A DNA stretch of 64,000 nucleotides. Origin: Riptortus pedestris. Taxonomy: Eukaryota; Arthropoda; Insecta; Hemiptera; Alydidae. The notes beneath the pieces were generated by a model that was not told the origin of the DNA, made no database searches, and saw only the letters and a list, made by a program, of their open reading frames with translations. The stretch covers positions 5,394,501 to 5,458,500 of the forward strand of contig CM032228.1 of NCBI GenBank assembly GCA_019009955.1, in the 5' to 3' direction. How positions within the stretch are numbered: position 1 is the stretch's first letter; each line of letters opens with the position of its first letter. The translations under genes and the position numbers were made by a program. Positions 1-12,047 of this stretch are shown one piece after another.

Positions 1-358
1 ATTTAGGATTCAAATATAGTGCTTCATAATATAACAGCTTATTGTTAATATGACATGAGCAGGAGTTTACTGAAGTCCGAAAATTGAAAAACACGAATAT
101 CTCCATTAATAATAAACTTAGGCAAAAATGTGCATAACTTTTATAGAACATTTAATTTGCTATAACATTGGTTCTATTTACTTTTTCGATCCAACTTATA
201 ATAACGAATATATCTTGAATTTTCAAAAATCCTTCCCTCTAACCCCCCCCCCTCCCCCAATCCGATTTCAGCTGTTAACGGACTTGATCTTTCTTTTTAC
301 ATAAACGTGGAATTTAGTAACGATTAAACAAAAATTGTGACTGCTAGAGAAGTAACAG

Positions 359-408
<50 letters not shown>

Positions 409-415
409 GAACGGT
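1..415 (+). repeat. HINE-like interspersed repeat, 5'-truncated copy
   Basis: The copy runs off the left edge of the window. It has the family's internal blocks in order: the AAATATCTCC-like stretch, the C-rich tract at 240-257, the block ending in ACGGACTTGATC, the GCTAGAG-like block, then a (TA)n core (363-402) and the TTTTGAACGG block. It lacks the terminal palindrome, so homology stops near 415. Identified by comparison with the other copies in this window. Confidence 0.8.
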
Positions 416-948
416 TTCCAAGATGCGGAAATGCTACAGGTTCAATGATAAACTACACATTTATCCCAAGTTTGGTCAACTTGTAGAGTTACAGAAATGA
501 GAGAGATGGATATACCTCTCATTGTCAAAAGCAACAGAACCAATATAGGTGTTCCTGCCCCCGACCCAAACCTAAAAGCTAAAGAAACCTAATATGCCTG
601 TGCAAAATATGCCCCTTATTTATAATTTAATAAATATCGAATAAAAGTTTCATTCACTACAATATCTTATTAGATAACTATCACAAAGATGACAGACTTT
701 AGAAAAATCAGTCTTTTAATAAGGAAAACCTTGAATTTGAAGCTTCAATGTGAGGAAGATGTTAAATGTGAGCCTTCTAATTACTTCTATAAGAAGAATA
801 TGGATTGACCAACTCTCCTATGCCATCTACTAACAATTCTCAATGCAAATTTAAAAACAAATTGTTAAGTATACAATATTTTTAAAGGGTTAAAACATTC
901 AAAGAGAAATATTCACCTAGCTGTTATTTATTCGAATCGTAAATGAGA
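416..948. other. no gene seen
   Basis: AT-rich sequence downstream of the F-box gene. I see no coding region or repeat here other than the polyA signal at 927-932. Confidence 0.5.
927..932 (-). terminator. polyA signal of the F-box gene
   Basis: AATAAA on the minus strand, 17 nt beyond the stop codon at 949-951. Confidence 0.6.
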
Positions 949-3900
949 TTATCCAAGAAAGCTCATTAGTTTAAAGTGATCATTTTCTAAAAAAACCCAT
1001 ACAGTATTCGATACGTGAGTCTTATTCTGCGGAAGAAGCCCTGAGTGAAGTTCTTTCCCATTGGCTAAATCGAGGAGGACAAATTTCGGCCTCATAAACG
1101 AAGAGTACCAAATGAATAGATATTCGGACACTACCTTCATAACATGACACCTGTCGTGCTGCGACGGAGGACTTATTCTCCATATAATATCGCCATTCAC
1201 CGCATCAATGCATGTAATACGATACAACGCTTTTGTCTTCTCCGTTAATACTACAACATTTTTTGTAGGGGGTATAACTATGTCGGTATGATACAAGACA
1301 CGTTTAGAAATGTATTGCTTTCTCGATTCTATGTCCCAAGTTTCGATACTCTGAGTGGTTTTATTTCCGAGTACAAGTATTTGAGAGTTAAAGCAAACAT
1401 CCCAGCACGAGGTGGATAATTCTATTATATTCGAACCGTCTTTGGTATAGAAGATGAGGCCCTTGGAGTCGTCCCAACTCGCTACGTAAGGAGTGAATAA
1501 GCTGAATGAGCAGTAAGGCCGACTTTCCTTAACGACAATATTATCGCTCAATAGGTCCACTATTATATAATTATCGATATAAATATCAATGATCCAGACT
1601 ATATCGCCAATAATGCTTTTCACTTGAAGTGATGTTTCTTCAGAATAAACCCGTTTGAGTAAAGTTTCATTATATTCCGCTATCTTGCTTGTTCCATCCG
1701 ACACGTGTATTATCTTGTACGCCTCGAATGTGTGAGCTTCTGTTTTCCTATAGACAATGACAATATTGGAATTGGATATAGCAACGTAATCTTTGTTTAA
1801 ACCGATAGAAACGGAATAGACGTCTTGAGAAAGGCCTTTGAAGTAGCCGGAGAGTTGGGAAGACCTAACGCCCTGGGAATGTACTTCGTGGATCATCAGC
1901 TTGTCTATATGGTAATAGTAGACAGCTCCTCGGCTACCTTTCCAAACCTCTATGAACTGTCCATCTTCTATCGGAACTTGAAATGTAGTGAATTGTTTCC
2001 TCCTCCAGTTCCTTTTCGGCATCAGGTACTGAGAATGGTAAGCGGCTGCCCATTCGCAAAGTTCTTCATTCACTAAATGAACAAATACAAATTTAAACAT
2101 TATAAATTATTCAAAAACAATTACTTCAAATATTTAATCCTTGAGAATAATGATGAAGAAAGCATTGTGAGGGGTTGAGACTCCCTGCCGAGACGCTCAC
2201 TTGCCTTCCCACTCGTCCAGTTTGACTACTTTGAGCCACTATTAAATTTTTTTTTTGGATAAACAAGAAATGAAAAATTGAGGCTATTGGCAGTATGATA
2301 CGAGTACTTCAACTGTTACAACCATTTCCCTTACTCCATATTTAAATCATCATGATCTGCAGGCCTATGCCTTGTAGTTGCAACCATTGTGTTCTATCGG
2401 CTACTACCTCTTTTCATATTACTATACTCAGCCAAATCCATAAGATGCCTGATGTCTTCAAAATAGGATTTTCTAGGCCTCCCTCTTCCTCTATGCCCAA
2501 GAATCTTACCTTCAAATATATTTGCAATGAAGTCACTGCGCCTTAATGCACAAGAAGTTTTACTCTTCTTTTTTCCACTTCCTTGATAAGACTTTTGTTC
2601 TCACTTACCTCATTTAGAACTTCATTGTTGGGGGGCTTTTTTTTTGAGTCCAACTTGCTCTAGTGATTCCACACCAGATCCACATTTCCATTGCTTCCAA
2701 CCTATTATATTCCCTTTTGTGGAGAGTCCAATTTTCGCTCCCGTAAAGCAGTACACTCCATACAGAAGACTTAGGCAAACATTTTTTTGGTATCCATGCT
2801 TACACGCTTATTAGTTAAAATGCTTCTTTTACTTTGAAAGGCTTGTTTAGCAAGCGCTATTCTTCATCAAAATATAAAAGTAGTTAAGTGGCAAAATTTT
2901 ATCAGGAGAAGTGGACAATTAGGGAAGGTGGAAAATTAGTAACTGTAAACTGTTAAGCGTCACATAAAAAAAAAATTTATATGAGCAATTCTTTCTAAGC
3001 AATTTCCTCATTCTTTTGAAGCTATACATATTGTTACGAGTTCATTAATTTCAATTCCTTCTTACTAAGAAAGGAAAATGTGGCACTATCTGCCTCACAT
3101 CCCAGCAAGAAGGACACTAGCTTTTCTACAAGACAGATTTATTTGAAATTTTATATTCAGCAATTCATACATAATAAACTACTTCCAGAGGGAAACACAT
3201 GTTTAAAATTCTTTCAAAAATATAAGAATAACTTTTAGTCTGTTAACCATTTGGTATATTTTGGGCTTTGCCTTCTCCTAAAGAGTTTTGTAGAACACAT
3301 AGCTGCTTATGTCATACTACTAGCTAATAGCTACCATTCCTCTCTTCCACACAAAAACAATTTTACTTACATAAAAGTAAATATAAGAGTTTTTCTTTAA
3401 GTTTCTTTTTTCATTTAATTTCAGCCTTTCTTTTAATAAACTTTAGTAGTTGTGCACCAGAATCCTAATCTTAATCCTAAAAAACCCATACAGCTGATGA
3501 TGTTTCTATTGGTCATAGCTCGTGATTTTTCCTCATGATAAGAAACCCTGCTTTTCAAGGAAGAAGATATTCATGATCATGCATAAGCTGAGTCCTTGAA
3601 ATTATCCATGGTTCAGTCATACTAAAGATCATATTCCAACACAATACATAAGTGGAACAGAGAATGGACGGCATGTAACAAATCTTACAGCTTACATCAA
3701 TACATACCAAATATAACTCACAACAACTACAACACAATTAAGAGTCACCATCACAAATGCACACAATTTCTAACGGAACATGGACAGACAGGACATTATT
3801 TAACAAGATTTAAAATTCAAGACAATGAAAAATGTACTTGCGACTCACAGACAACACAAACGTTATTACAAATACTTTATGACTGTTCAACATTTAAGCA

Positions 3901-4930
3901 AAATAGATCAAATTTAATGATGAACATAATTTTAAAAGGAGGTAATTGGCCAGAACCACCTCATATTATATTTAATAAATATAATAAAGAACTTATAAAG
4001 TTGATCAAAAGTATAGATATGGATGTAGCAAAAATACATTAGAATGTAAAGTTGATTGTGAGGAACGAGAATTATAATTCAATATATTTACCTAACATAG
4101 ACTCGCAAATTAAACACCGGTTGAGTTTAACTTTAATTGACTTTTTTTTTTTTTCATTTCATTTATTAATTTTATTTGTAATTATCTTACTTATTTTAAT
4201 ATTATTATTTATTTTATATTTGATTATATGGTTGATTAACATGTATATATTGTAAAATAAAATGTATTTAAACATAATCATACATGTAATATGGCATGTG
4301 GCAATGGAATATGTATTAAAATAAATAACTCCTCATAGGGTTACTATTTGTTTATCTCCTTTTGAGGAAACAGATTTCCTCATCAATATTTATGTACCTC
4401 ACTTTGAGGAAACACAGTTCCTCGTCAATATTTGTGTATTTCCTTTTGAGGAAACACATTTCTTCATCAATATTTGTGTTCCTCCCTTTGAGGAAACACA
4501 TTTCCTCATCAATATTTATGTACCTCACTTTGAGGAAACATATTTCCTCATCAATATTTGTGTATCCTCTTTTGAGGAAACACGTTTCCTCATCAATATT
4601 TGTATATCTCCTTTTGAGGAAACACATTTACCACAACCTTCCTATTTCAAAGCATAGTGAACTCCACAATCTAAATTGAGGTAAATGGTTAAATTTTAAT
4701 TTAATACATTTATTATGCGAATGGTATCCCCTAAATTTGTAATTACCTGGGACGGTAGTGAGTGAAGGATCGTTGATGCCTAGCTTTGAGCAGTGTTTAG
4801 CCCAGAGTTTATTGATATTTGCTGCATCCCTCCAACGCCTCGAAACTCCAAGGCACTCCCATAAATCTGCATCCTTCAAGTAACTGAATATTTCTTCCAA
4901 CAACTCATAAGGAATCGTCTCAAAATCCAT
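949..4930 (-). CDS. F-box protein with a beta-propeller-like C-terminal region, two exons
   Basis: Exon 1 (4747-4930) encodes an N-terminal F-box: IPYELLEEIFSYL, then LGVSRRWRD and KLWAKHC. It ends at a GT donor (4746-4745). Exon 2 (949-2072) follows a pyrimidine-rich tract and an AG at 2074-2073. The phases match (184 nt + 1124 nt = 436 codons with stop), giving 435 aa. The start of exon 2 (NEELCEWAAAYHSQY...RNWRR) fits the region that follows F-boxes in many F-box proteins. The rest is beta-rich, with a GDIIWR-like strand motif, and may be a degenerate WD or PQQ-like propeller. By family, the F-box would bind Skp1 in an SCF ubiquitin ligase and the propeller would bind substrate; that part is inference. 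The 2.67-kb intron holds two LINE remnants and a 42-bp repeat. An untranslated first exon cannot be excluded. Confidence 0.82.
2350..2890 (-). pseudogene. RTE-like non-LTR retrotransposon, C-terminal fragment of ORF2
   Basis: Minus-strand frames spell the familiar end of RTE-type endonuclease/reverse transcriptase proteins: LYGSENWTLHKRE, RLEAMEMWIW, a SWTQKKS-like block, then GHRGRGRPRKSYFEDI. The pieces fall in different frames and contain stops, so it is dead. It lies in the F-box intron, in the same orientation as the host gene. Confidence 0.75.
3545..4042 (+). pseudogene. non-LTR retrotransposon C-terminal tail (Jockey/R1/I type)
   Basis: An open frame ending at the TAG 4040-4042 reads KWNREWTACNKS, then CTQFLTEHGQTGHYLTRF, then CTCDSQTTQTLLQILYDCS and NWPEPPHI. 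This is the C-terminal zinc-binding tail found after the RNase H region in Jockey/R1/I-group LINEs (TQ..TGHG...YL.RF, then C.C..H..C). The RT domain is absent. It lies in the F-box intron, opposite to that gene. Confidence 0.72.
4350..4630. repeat. 42-bp tandem repeat, about 6.6 units
   Basis: The units share TTTGAGGAAACACATTTCCT and CATCAATATTTGTGTA. 42 is a multiple of 3, so both strands stay open as repeat peptides; this is not evidence of coding. It lies in the F-box intron, about 115 bp inside the donor site. Confidence 0.9.
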
Positions 4931-5087
4931 ACCCTAAAAAGTAATAATACTTTTAATATATTTAATTTTAGTTTACAATTATTTGAATCTGGTGGGATTT
5001 GGACTTGTGAATGACGGCTGTCTAGACAGGTTCAGCTGCAGCATAGAACTATTGAGCACTTTTTAAGTAGTCGAATGTAATGAATTT

Positions 5088-5320
5088 TCCTCAATATATA
5101 TGTACCAAACAATATTGTTTGTGAGGAAAAACATGAACTTGTTTCACAAAAATAGTATAACACAATCATAAAAAAAGATACAAGAATATGCTCCAAGCCC
5201 CCAACCACAAACATAAATACTTCGAGAAAAGTGTATCATTTTCAGGAGTAAAACTCATTAATGCTCAGACTGAAAGTATCAAATCTTTAAAAAATACTCT
5301 TTGTTTAAAAATAGATTAAA
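5088..5320 (+). pseudogene. LINE 3' fragment, same family as the copy at 38.9-40.0 kb
   Basis: Nucleotide match to 39750-39970: both read CAATATATATGTACCAA or a close variant, then AAGAATATGCTCC and CAACCACAAACATAAATA. In the longer copy this is the end of the reverse-transcriptase ORF. Only the last 70 or so codons and the tail remain here. Confidence 0.75.
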
Positions 5321-6063
5321 CAACTACATGTATGACGGATGTTTTATACACAAGATTAATACTTCCAAACATGTTCAATTATTAAATAAAACTACTAAAT
5401 ATTTGTCATAAATATCGGACTAAAATAGTTTGTGATCGTATATATTGTCTCTATAAGCTGGGGGCAGTTGATCAGCATTTATAAAGCTTGTTATCATCTA
5501 ATAAATTTGTAAGTCAATAAATAAAAAGAAATTATTTTATATATTTAGAGTTGCATTAAGATTATTAACAAAACTAATTTATTGTAACAATTATTTAAAT
5601 TGATGAATTTTATACTATGTATTCTTAGATTTCAACATAATTTATTAAGTATAAATGTTATTTAATAATTTGTAAAGAATTTAATTGACATAAAAAGCTT
5701 ATAGAAAACAATACAAAGGCAATAAACACATAATGTTTCTCTCTGAAGGCCGAAATTTAATCGCCTCCCAGTGATTTGAAGAAGAAACCAATATACTAAG
5801 GACTATTATGGTGCAAAATAATTATGGGCATTAAGCATATTTCCCGTGCTTGAGAATGACACCATGTAGATATTCTAATCCCTGTTTCTCCCTATGTCAC
5901 CAAGACAGTTGGATATAAGATGCTAAGTAAAATAACAGATAGAAGAGCAGATAGGAGAGGAGGTTTACTGAAGGCTGAAAACATAAAATACAATAAAGAG
6001 TCATGAATTATTCAGTAAGAAAAAAATGTTTAGTCCAGAAATTGAAGAATCCTACATTAACAA
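5321..6063. other. AT-rich sequence, no gene seen
   Basis: I find no open frame with recognisable content, no RNA gene and no tandem repeat in this stretch. Confidence 0.5.
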
Positions 6064-7018
6064 AAAAGTCTGTATCGCAGGGACTGTGAAAACTAAGCAG
6101 ATTTCCCTCGTGAAGTTTAACAATAGATAAATCTATAAAATTGTAACACAATAGCACAGTCAATATCAAGTGAATAAATACAAACGATAATAAGAAACCT
6201 CCAGATGGGAAGCGTCTGAAATGTAAACAAACAGGTCTGCCAATGGCTCACCAGAAAGAAAAACAATAACTGAAAAATATTAGGATATAACATAGTAATT
6301 TTATTGAAAACTATGTACTATATCTTATACTATAATTTATAATGAATCAGAATAATTTTTATCTCAATCAATCAAATTTTAGTAGTCTAAAAATAAAAGA
6401 CAGAGGGGAGAGGGGGTGTCACAAGAACATATTTGCATGTATCTCGTATAATAAAGGTCTCTGGAAAACAATATTTTGTATTTAAGCTTTGAATAATGTG
6501 GTTTATTATATAACAGAGTATTGTTTATGTAGCATAAGTATAAGTGGGGGTTTTTTGTAGGCTGAAAACTGAAAAATGCAAATATCTCCGTTAATATTCA
6601 AGATAAAGAATAAATGTATATAACAATATTTATACCCTAGCGGTAACAGACAAATATATATATCTACCTCAGACAGTGTGTGTCTTTTAAAGGAAGAATG
6701 GAAAACGAGCTTCAGAGAAGAATCAAAATAGGATGATCTAAGTACTGGTCACTCAAGAAGATCTTCAAAGGCTCGCTCAGTGACAAGTTGAAAAGCAAAG
6801 TGCTGATGGATCCCAAGGGACATGGTCAGGAATAGAGGAAGACAGTGCCTGAGATGGAGGGACGAGCTTACTGCAGTCGTTGGCAACAATTGGTGGAGAG
6901 TGGCGAGAGATAGAGAATGGTGGAAGAGGACGATCGGAAAACTTTGACAATTAGGATGGACTCCTTATTATACCTCCTAATGGGAGAGGCTTTTATCCTG
7001 GAAGGATGCCAATAAAGC

Positions 7019-7079
<61 letters not shown>

Positions 7080-7220
7080 TATATATACACACAGTTTTGA
7101 ACAGACCTCATTTTCGTCACCTACTAGGGAGGATCCATGGACATTTGAAGAAAAATTTCAAAAACTGTTTCATGAGTATGACCTCAATAGCTGATTTCCG
7201 TTAATGGAAATCTGCTAAAA
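6064..7220 (+). repeat. HINE-like repeat, full length, interrupted by a LINE tail
   Basis: It starts with a diverged AAAAGTCTGTATCGCAGGG end followed by AAGCAGATTTCCC, runs through all internal blocks, and ends with GATTTCCGTTAATGGAAATC then TGCTAAAA. Between the AGACAAATATATA block and the (TA)n core (7021-7078), about 350 bp of LINE sequence is inserted. Confidence 0.85.
6664..7017 (+). pseudogene. RTE-like LINE 3' tail inserted at the (TA)n core
   Basis: Frames give LSDKLKSKV, RQCLRWRDELTAVVG and NWWRVARDREWWKRT, which is the last segment of an RTE-like ORF2, followed by a short 3' UTR with AATAAA and then TA repeats. It is 5'-truncated. The position inside the TA core of the surrounding repeat suggests insertion into a TA-rich target. 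Confidence 0.65.
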
Positions 7221-8277
7221 TGGTTATATATAATTTTTGATTGTGATGTAGGAGACCTGAGATAGTAAAGAATTTACACTTTCCCCTTCCTTAAACCACC
7301 ACTCATCATCAAAATTCAGCCGGTAATTTAATATTTATTTAATTTTTAGTTTTAAAGCAAATGATTAAAGTAAAGTTTGATAATGCTCGAAGAAAAATTG
7401 TCCTTGATAAAGGATTAACAGTAAAAAAAAAAACAAAAAAAACAAAAAACAAATTACATAAACAATTATTTATATATATGACTCATGCTTTTGAAAGCAT
7501 GGAAGGATTTTTCCCCATGATTTGTTTAGGATAGATAGCCCAATGCAGAAGGTAAGAAGAAGGTACTCTTTTGCCAGGGCATCACATATTTTATAATGTC
7601 CTTGATAGACTCTGCTCAAGTTGTTTAAGCATCAATTAAATTGAAGGTTTTCTTGGGGCTGGGGGTCGTCCTACATGCAGGACGGAGTACTTCTCTACCA
7701 CTGAAGCTGCTTATATACTCTTCTCAGTAGAAAATTGTGTAAACAATATTAGTTCAGAGTATATGTAATGGTTTAGGCTTTTAGAATTTCATCAAAAACC
7801 ATCTGCCTCCTGCATTTAACTATTCTTGAGTTTATTAGAAATGCAGATAAAATCTCATCCACAATAAAACCTAATTCGTCTGTTTGTAAAAAGTTACCTT
7901 GCAAAGATTTTCTTTTGTTATTTTACTTAATCATCAGCCTTGGCTTTAATTGGATTTGAGACTAAATTAGCAGAAGAGTTTTTTCTTTATGAATTATAAG
8001 AATGTCATTTTTATTGTGTGACTACAATTAAAAACCTCATTTGAGTATTTCTTATATTTTTAATTCCAACCACCAATTAACAATTTGGTTCTTGGCTCCT
8101 TTACCTTCTCTTCTGCACTGCCATTGAATGAATGAATGAAAAGTAGCCTTTATTATGCCTCAGTAGCCATTAACATCAATTAAAATTTAATAAAAGTAAA
8201 AATAAACAAAGCTGTGATGTAATATGTAATTCACCCCACTTATATAGTTAACATTATTATAATAATTACATTATTAG
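7221..8277. other. AT-rich sequence, no gene seen
   Basis: Contains an A-rich run at 7423-7452 and a short (GAAT)n run near 8125-8140. No coding signal recognised. Confidence 0.5.
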
Positions 8278-8510
8278 TGGGGGCTTAGGTTAGCCATGAG
8301 AGTTAATGCATTGGCTTTAATCTCACATGGTAAACCTAGAGTGCCAAGTTCGATTCCTGCCAGGGCGAACAGGAATTTATTTAGTGACAAACTCATTAAA
8401 TAAAATCTTTAGTTTCACCCTGGCTAGAAAAGGGTGGTAACCTGGAGATAACCCGTCCCAATTAGCTTTAGTTGCAAAAAGTGGACGTTAATAAATAAAT
8501 AAACATTATT
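8278..8510 (+). repeat. tRNA-derived SINE
   Basis: A tRNA-like head contains a pol III B box (AGTTCGATTCC at 8349-8359). The body includes TCACATGGTAAACCTAGAGTG and CACCCTGGCTAGAAAAGGG, and the tail reads TGCAAAAAGTGGACGTTAATAAATAAATAAA. The same sequence recurs in reverse at 19294-19425 plus 18453-18530, and as a tail fragment at 9528-9580, so it is a dispersed family. Confidence 0.8.
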
Positions 8511-8753
8511 AATGACAACTAAGACATGCGCTGGCAATAACAAATTTATATTTAATTATGAATTTATAAATGGCTTAAATTTGTTAATATTCAATATAAA
8601 AGGCTGCCTATATATAGAGGTTTGTTACTAAAGACAACAGTGAGAGTTCGGCCTTTTCACCAATTCATTCTTATCTTTTGAATTATTTTAATGCAGAATG
8701 AATAGATGTTCATGGGAGAGATCAACTTGTCAATTAACACAGTAAAAGTCAGA

Positions 8754-8880
8754 TTAAATAATATGTCATATTTAAGCTCGGAGTAAGATGTTTTATAATA
8801 TATTGGCTAATTGATAATATGAGATAAGTAGGAGTCGGCTTTAGTGAAGGTTGGAAAATGCAAATAACTCCATTGATCAA
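8754..8880 (+). repeat. HINE-like repeat, internal fragment
   Basis: Matches the internal block of the family that contains ATTTAAGCTC...TTATAATATAT and AATGCAAATAACTCC. Both ends are missing. Confidence 0.65.
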
Positions 8881-8974
8881 CAAAATACTGTGTATGCTTG
8901 CTCAGTTAATTAACATTTATTCACCTTCACCCGTTACACGTCTCTTAGCTTTTATCTCACCTTAGTATAACAGT

Positions 8975-9052
8975 AGATATACAAGTATTTCAGAATGGCA
9001 AACAATTGCATGCAGTGTTCCCCAAGGTTCAATGTTAGGTCGATTACTATTC

Positions 9053-9103
<51 letters not shown>

Positions 9104-9720
9104 CATAAACGACCCTCTAGCTAACCTTAAACCAACAAAATCTATTCTAGATGCTGATGATACCAGTATAATTATGAAAGGTACAGACCCAGGAAAACTC
9201 AAATTATTCAAGATTTCAGTAAACATTGCTCACATTCTTCAGGAGTGATCTCAATTAATAATCATGACATCTTACCATTCGTCAGGATAAAGTTTTTAGG
9301 ATTGACTGTGGACAAACGCCTTGACTGGTTCAATCATATTGAAGAATTGAGTAAGAAGCTAAATTCACTATGCTTCTTATTATAATGTGTTAAAAAATAT
9401 CTTCCAATCGAAACTCTATTATTAATATAGTATGGATATTTCCATAGTCAGTTAACTTATGGAGCTGTGCATTGGGGCAGCTCCAAAAATCATATTTTAA
9501 TATTTAAATTGCAAAAGAGAGCAAAAATTGTTATTATTTATTACCGTCCACTTTTTGCAACTTAGGCTAGTTGGGATATATAACTTAGGCAAAAAGCTTT
9601 ATATACATTCAGAAAGTCGATATTCCTGCCATCATCAAAAATAATGCTTTTTCCCTGAATATATATGTATCAAACAATATTGTTTGTGAAACAAAACATG
9701 AACTTAGCCAACTGGCCTGC
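8975..9720 (+). pseudogene. LINE reverse transcriptase remnant with an expanded (TA)n
   Basis: Aligns along its length with the LINE at 38.9-40.0 kb. The GVPQGS-type region is recognisable near 9017-9050, but the LIYI codons that follow have expanded into about 20 TA repeats (9057-9097). Downstream there are the ILDADDTS-like catalytic segment, the TVDKRLDWFNHIEEL segment and the tail shared with 5.1 kb. A SINE tail interrupts it at 9528-9580. Many stops. Confidence 0.75.
9528..9580 (-). repeat. SINE tail fragment
   Basis: Reverse complement of the end of the SINE at 8278-8510 (ACCGTCCACTTTTTGCAACT). It is inserted in the LINE remnant at a GCAAAA stretch that recurs on the far side. Confidence 0.7.
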
Positions 9721-9839
9721 TTCAGCAACTGGAAATTAGTGGCGGGACATTTTGACATGTGAATGTTTGAGAGCAAGTTAAAACGCTATATATATAACTG
9801 TTCTTATTAATGCATCATATTGATCCATACCACTTTACT

Positions 9840-10980
9840 ATCACGACATCAATCAACCCTCCTGTATGCCTCTGAAATTTGGAGAATAGATTACTTGGAT
9901 CAACTACAATTTTGACCGAAATGCACACCTAACTATATAGTTAGACTGGAAACTGTGCAGAGCCACATAAAAGTTCGGGTGTTTAAAAAATCCTTAATTT
10001 CTGTATAAAAATATTATCACTCTCTGAAAATAGAATAGCAAGAAAATGTTTCAATAGACTAAAAGCTCTGGTTGCCAGTAGTCATGATATAAATTATAAT
10101 TGGGTCTCACAAACAAAAGCTATAGCCATTTTAAATAATGTGCAAGAGAACTTTAGCGATATATTTCCTAGCAAATAAAAATAAGAAGAATAAGCAACAA
10201 GTCACATATTATCCACCGACATCAATAGAGTATATAGTACATTATACAATCCCATTTATAAAAGTGTCTGTCATTATACCAGTCCCCAACCTAAAGATTA
10301 TCTGAAATTCAAAGTGAATAAGAAGAAAGAAAGATTAGTTAGCCAACTGAGAATTTCAAATAACGATTACTCGAAGCTGTATCGCAATAAAAAAAGTGAA
10401 AATATTAAAATCCCGAGAAATTTGTGAATGCTGCCAGGAATTTATATCGGACGGATTAAAACATTTATTATTGCAATGTTCAATATACAGCTATCATAGA
10501 GAGCAATACTTGAATAAGTTTATAGCCACAAGTGATGACTTAATGCCCCTGGAAAATATTCTTCACATTGAGCACATTCATAAACTGAACATGATTTACT
10601 TATTCCTTTCAGCAGTATGCAATTAGGCAATGAAATAGTATATACAATTATCTTGATAATTCAACACTATAATATAGAAACGTCCAACAAAGTCAATCAA
10701 CACGTCACAGTAAACAAATAAATAAAAGTAAATACATATGATGTTTAAATAGTACTAATAAGATTAAGTTTATAAAGAATTGTAGAAATTTAAGAACTAC
10801 TTGAAAACAATTTTTAAAAAAATGTTTTATTTTATGTATGTAGTAGGTTATTATTATCTCATTAGTTCTTATATATATATATTTTTTTTTTGTATATTAT
10901 TAGTAAGATTATTAACACTAAATGGGCCAGGCTCAGGCTAAAATATGTATATATTAGTCAATAAAGTCTATCTATCTGTC
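9840..10980 (+). pseudogene. second non-LTR LINE, C-terminal part and 3' UTR
   Basis: Frames give LLYASEIWRIDYLDQLQ (the usual L.Y..E.W block after the RT thumb), LRISNNDYSKLYRNK, and at 10420-10500 a zinc-type tail CECCQEF...LKHLLLQCSIYSYHRE. The last ORF ends at the TAG 10624-10626 and is followed by a 3' UTR ending in TCTATCTATCTGTC-type short repeats near 10975. Frameshifts and stops throughout. It differs from the LINE just upstream. Confidence 0.65.
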
Positions 10981-11280
10981 ACTTTTAAATATTGCTTTTT
11001 GCTTTCACTGCTTCATATAATTTTTAATGAGCAAACTGATAAATTTGGAATATTTTTTCTGTTTTTGATTCTGATTTGGTTCCAAAGGAAGTGGTATTAG
11101 CATATTATATAGCTATGCTACTTTTAGACCCATTAGTATTATATTTTGAAAATAGTTATAATGTATAAAACTTACATAAACCAACATACTTACATAAACC
11201 AAAACAACAAAAAACCAACCTCGTTTTAAGTTCTCATTTTATTTAAAAACCATTTTAATGAAGTAAAAGAAAACTAGGAG

Positions 11281-11325
<45 letters not shown>

Positions 11326-11861
11326 TAATTCCATAATTTTATTGAGTTCATTTATTTTATAATTTCTTATTTGAAAAGTCGTGAAGATAAAATCAGAGGA
11401 AAGACACTATATATTAGCCTAAGAAACATTGATTCTAACTATTGTTGAATAGGAAGGATATACATAGCTATGGAATGGAATGTGAAGCAGCAGGCTAAAA
11501 AGGATTCACATATTGATTTAAAAGGCAAAACAGTATTGCAATATAATTAAAGATATTAATTTACTGAAATAAAATTACCACAAATACTAGAGCAATAAAA
11601 GACTGTATGAACTTTATCTATATCTTATACAAATAATATTGTACTCATTCTAACTATTCTTCTCCAAAATTAGTTAATCTGAAGCCATTATAGCTAGAAA
11701 ATAATTGTTAGAGCGTTTGCTGGGCCGCCGTCAACTTTTTTATAAAGGGTAACTCTGTTAGGAGGCGAAGTTGTCAAAGTTGGCCTTTTCTATTCTACTT
11801 TGGAGTCGTTCACAAATGATGCGGTCATGCGATTTGTCTAGCTAAGAGATAATAAAAAATA
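10981..11861. other. no gene seen; poly-A run of about 38
   Basis: AT-rich. A homopolymer of A occupies 11286-11323. Nothing else recognised. Confidence 0.5.
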
Positions 11862-11997
11862 ATAGAAGATTTCCCTTAAGGGGAATCAGCTATTGAGGTC
11901 CTACTCATGACGCAATTTTCGAATTTTTGTCTTCAAATATCCATCGATCCTACCGAGTAGATGACGAAATGAGGTCCGCCCAAACCTGTATCTATCT

Positions 11998-12047
<50 letters not shown>

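Noticed and set aside
8278..8370. tRNA gene
   Set aside because: A B box is present, but the sequence continues into a conserved body and tail that recurs elsewhere, and no cloverleaf or anticodon arm could be drawn. It is a SINE.
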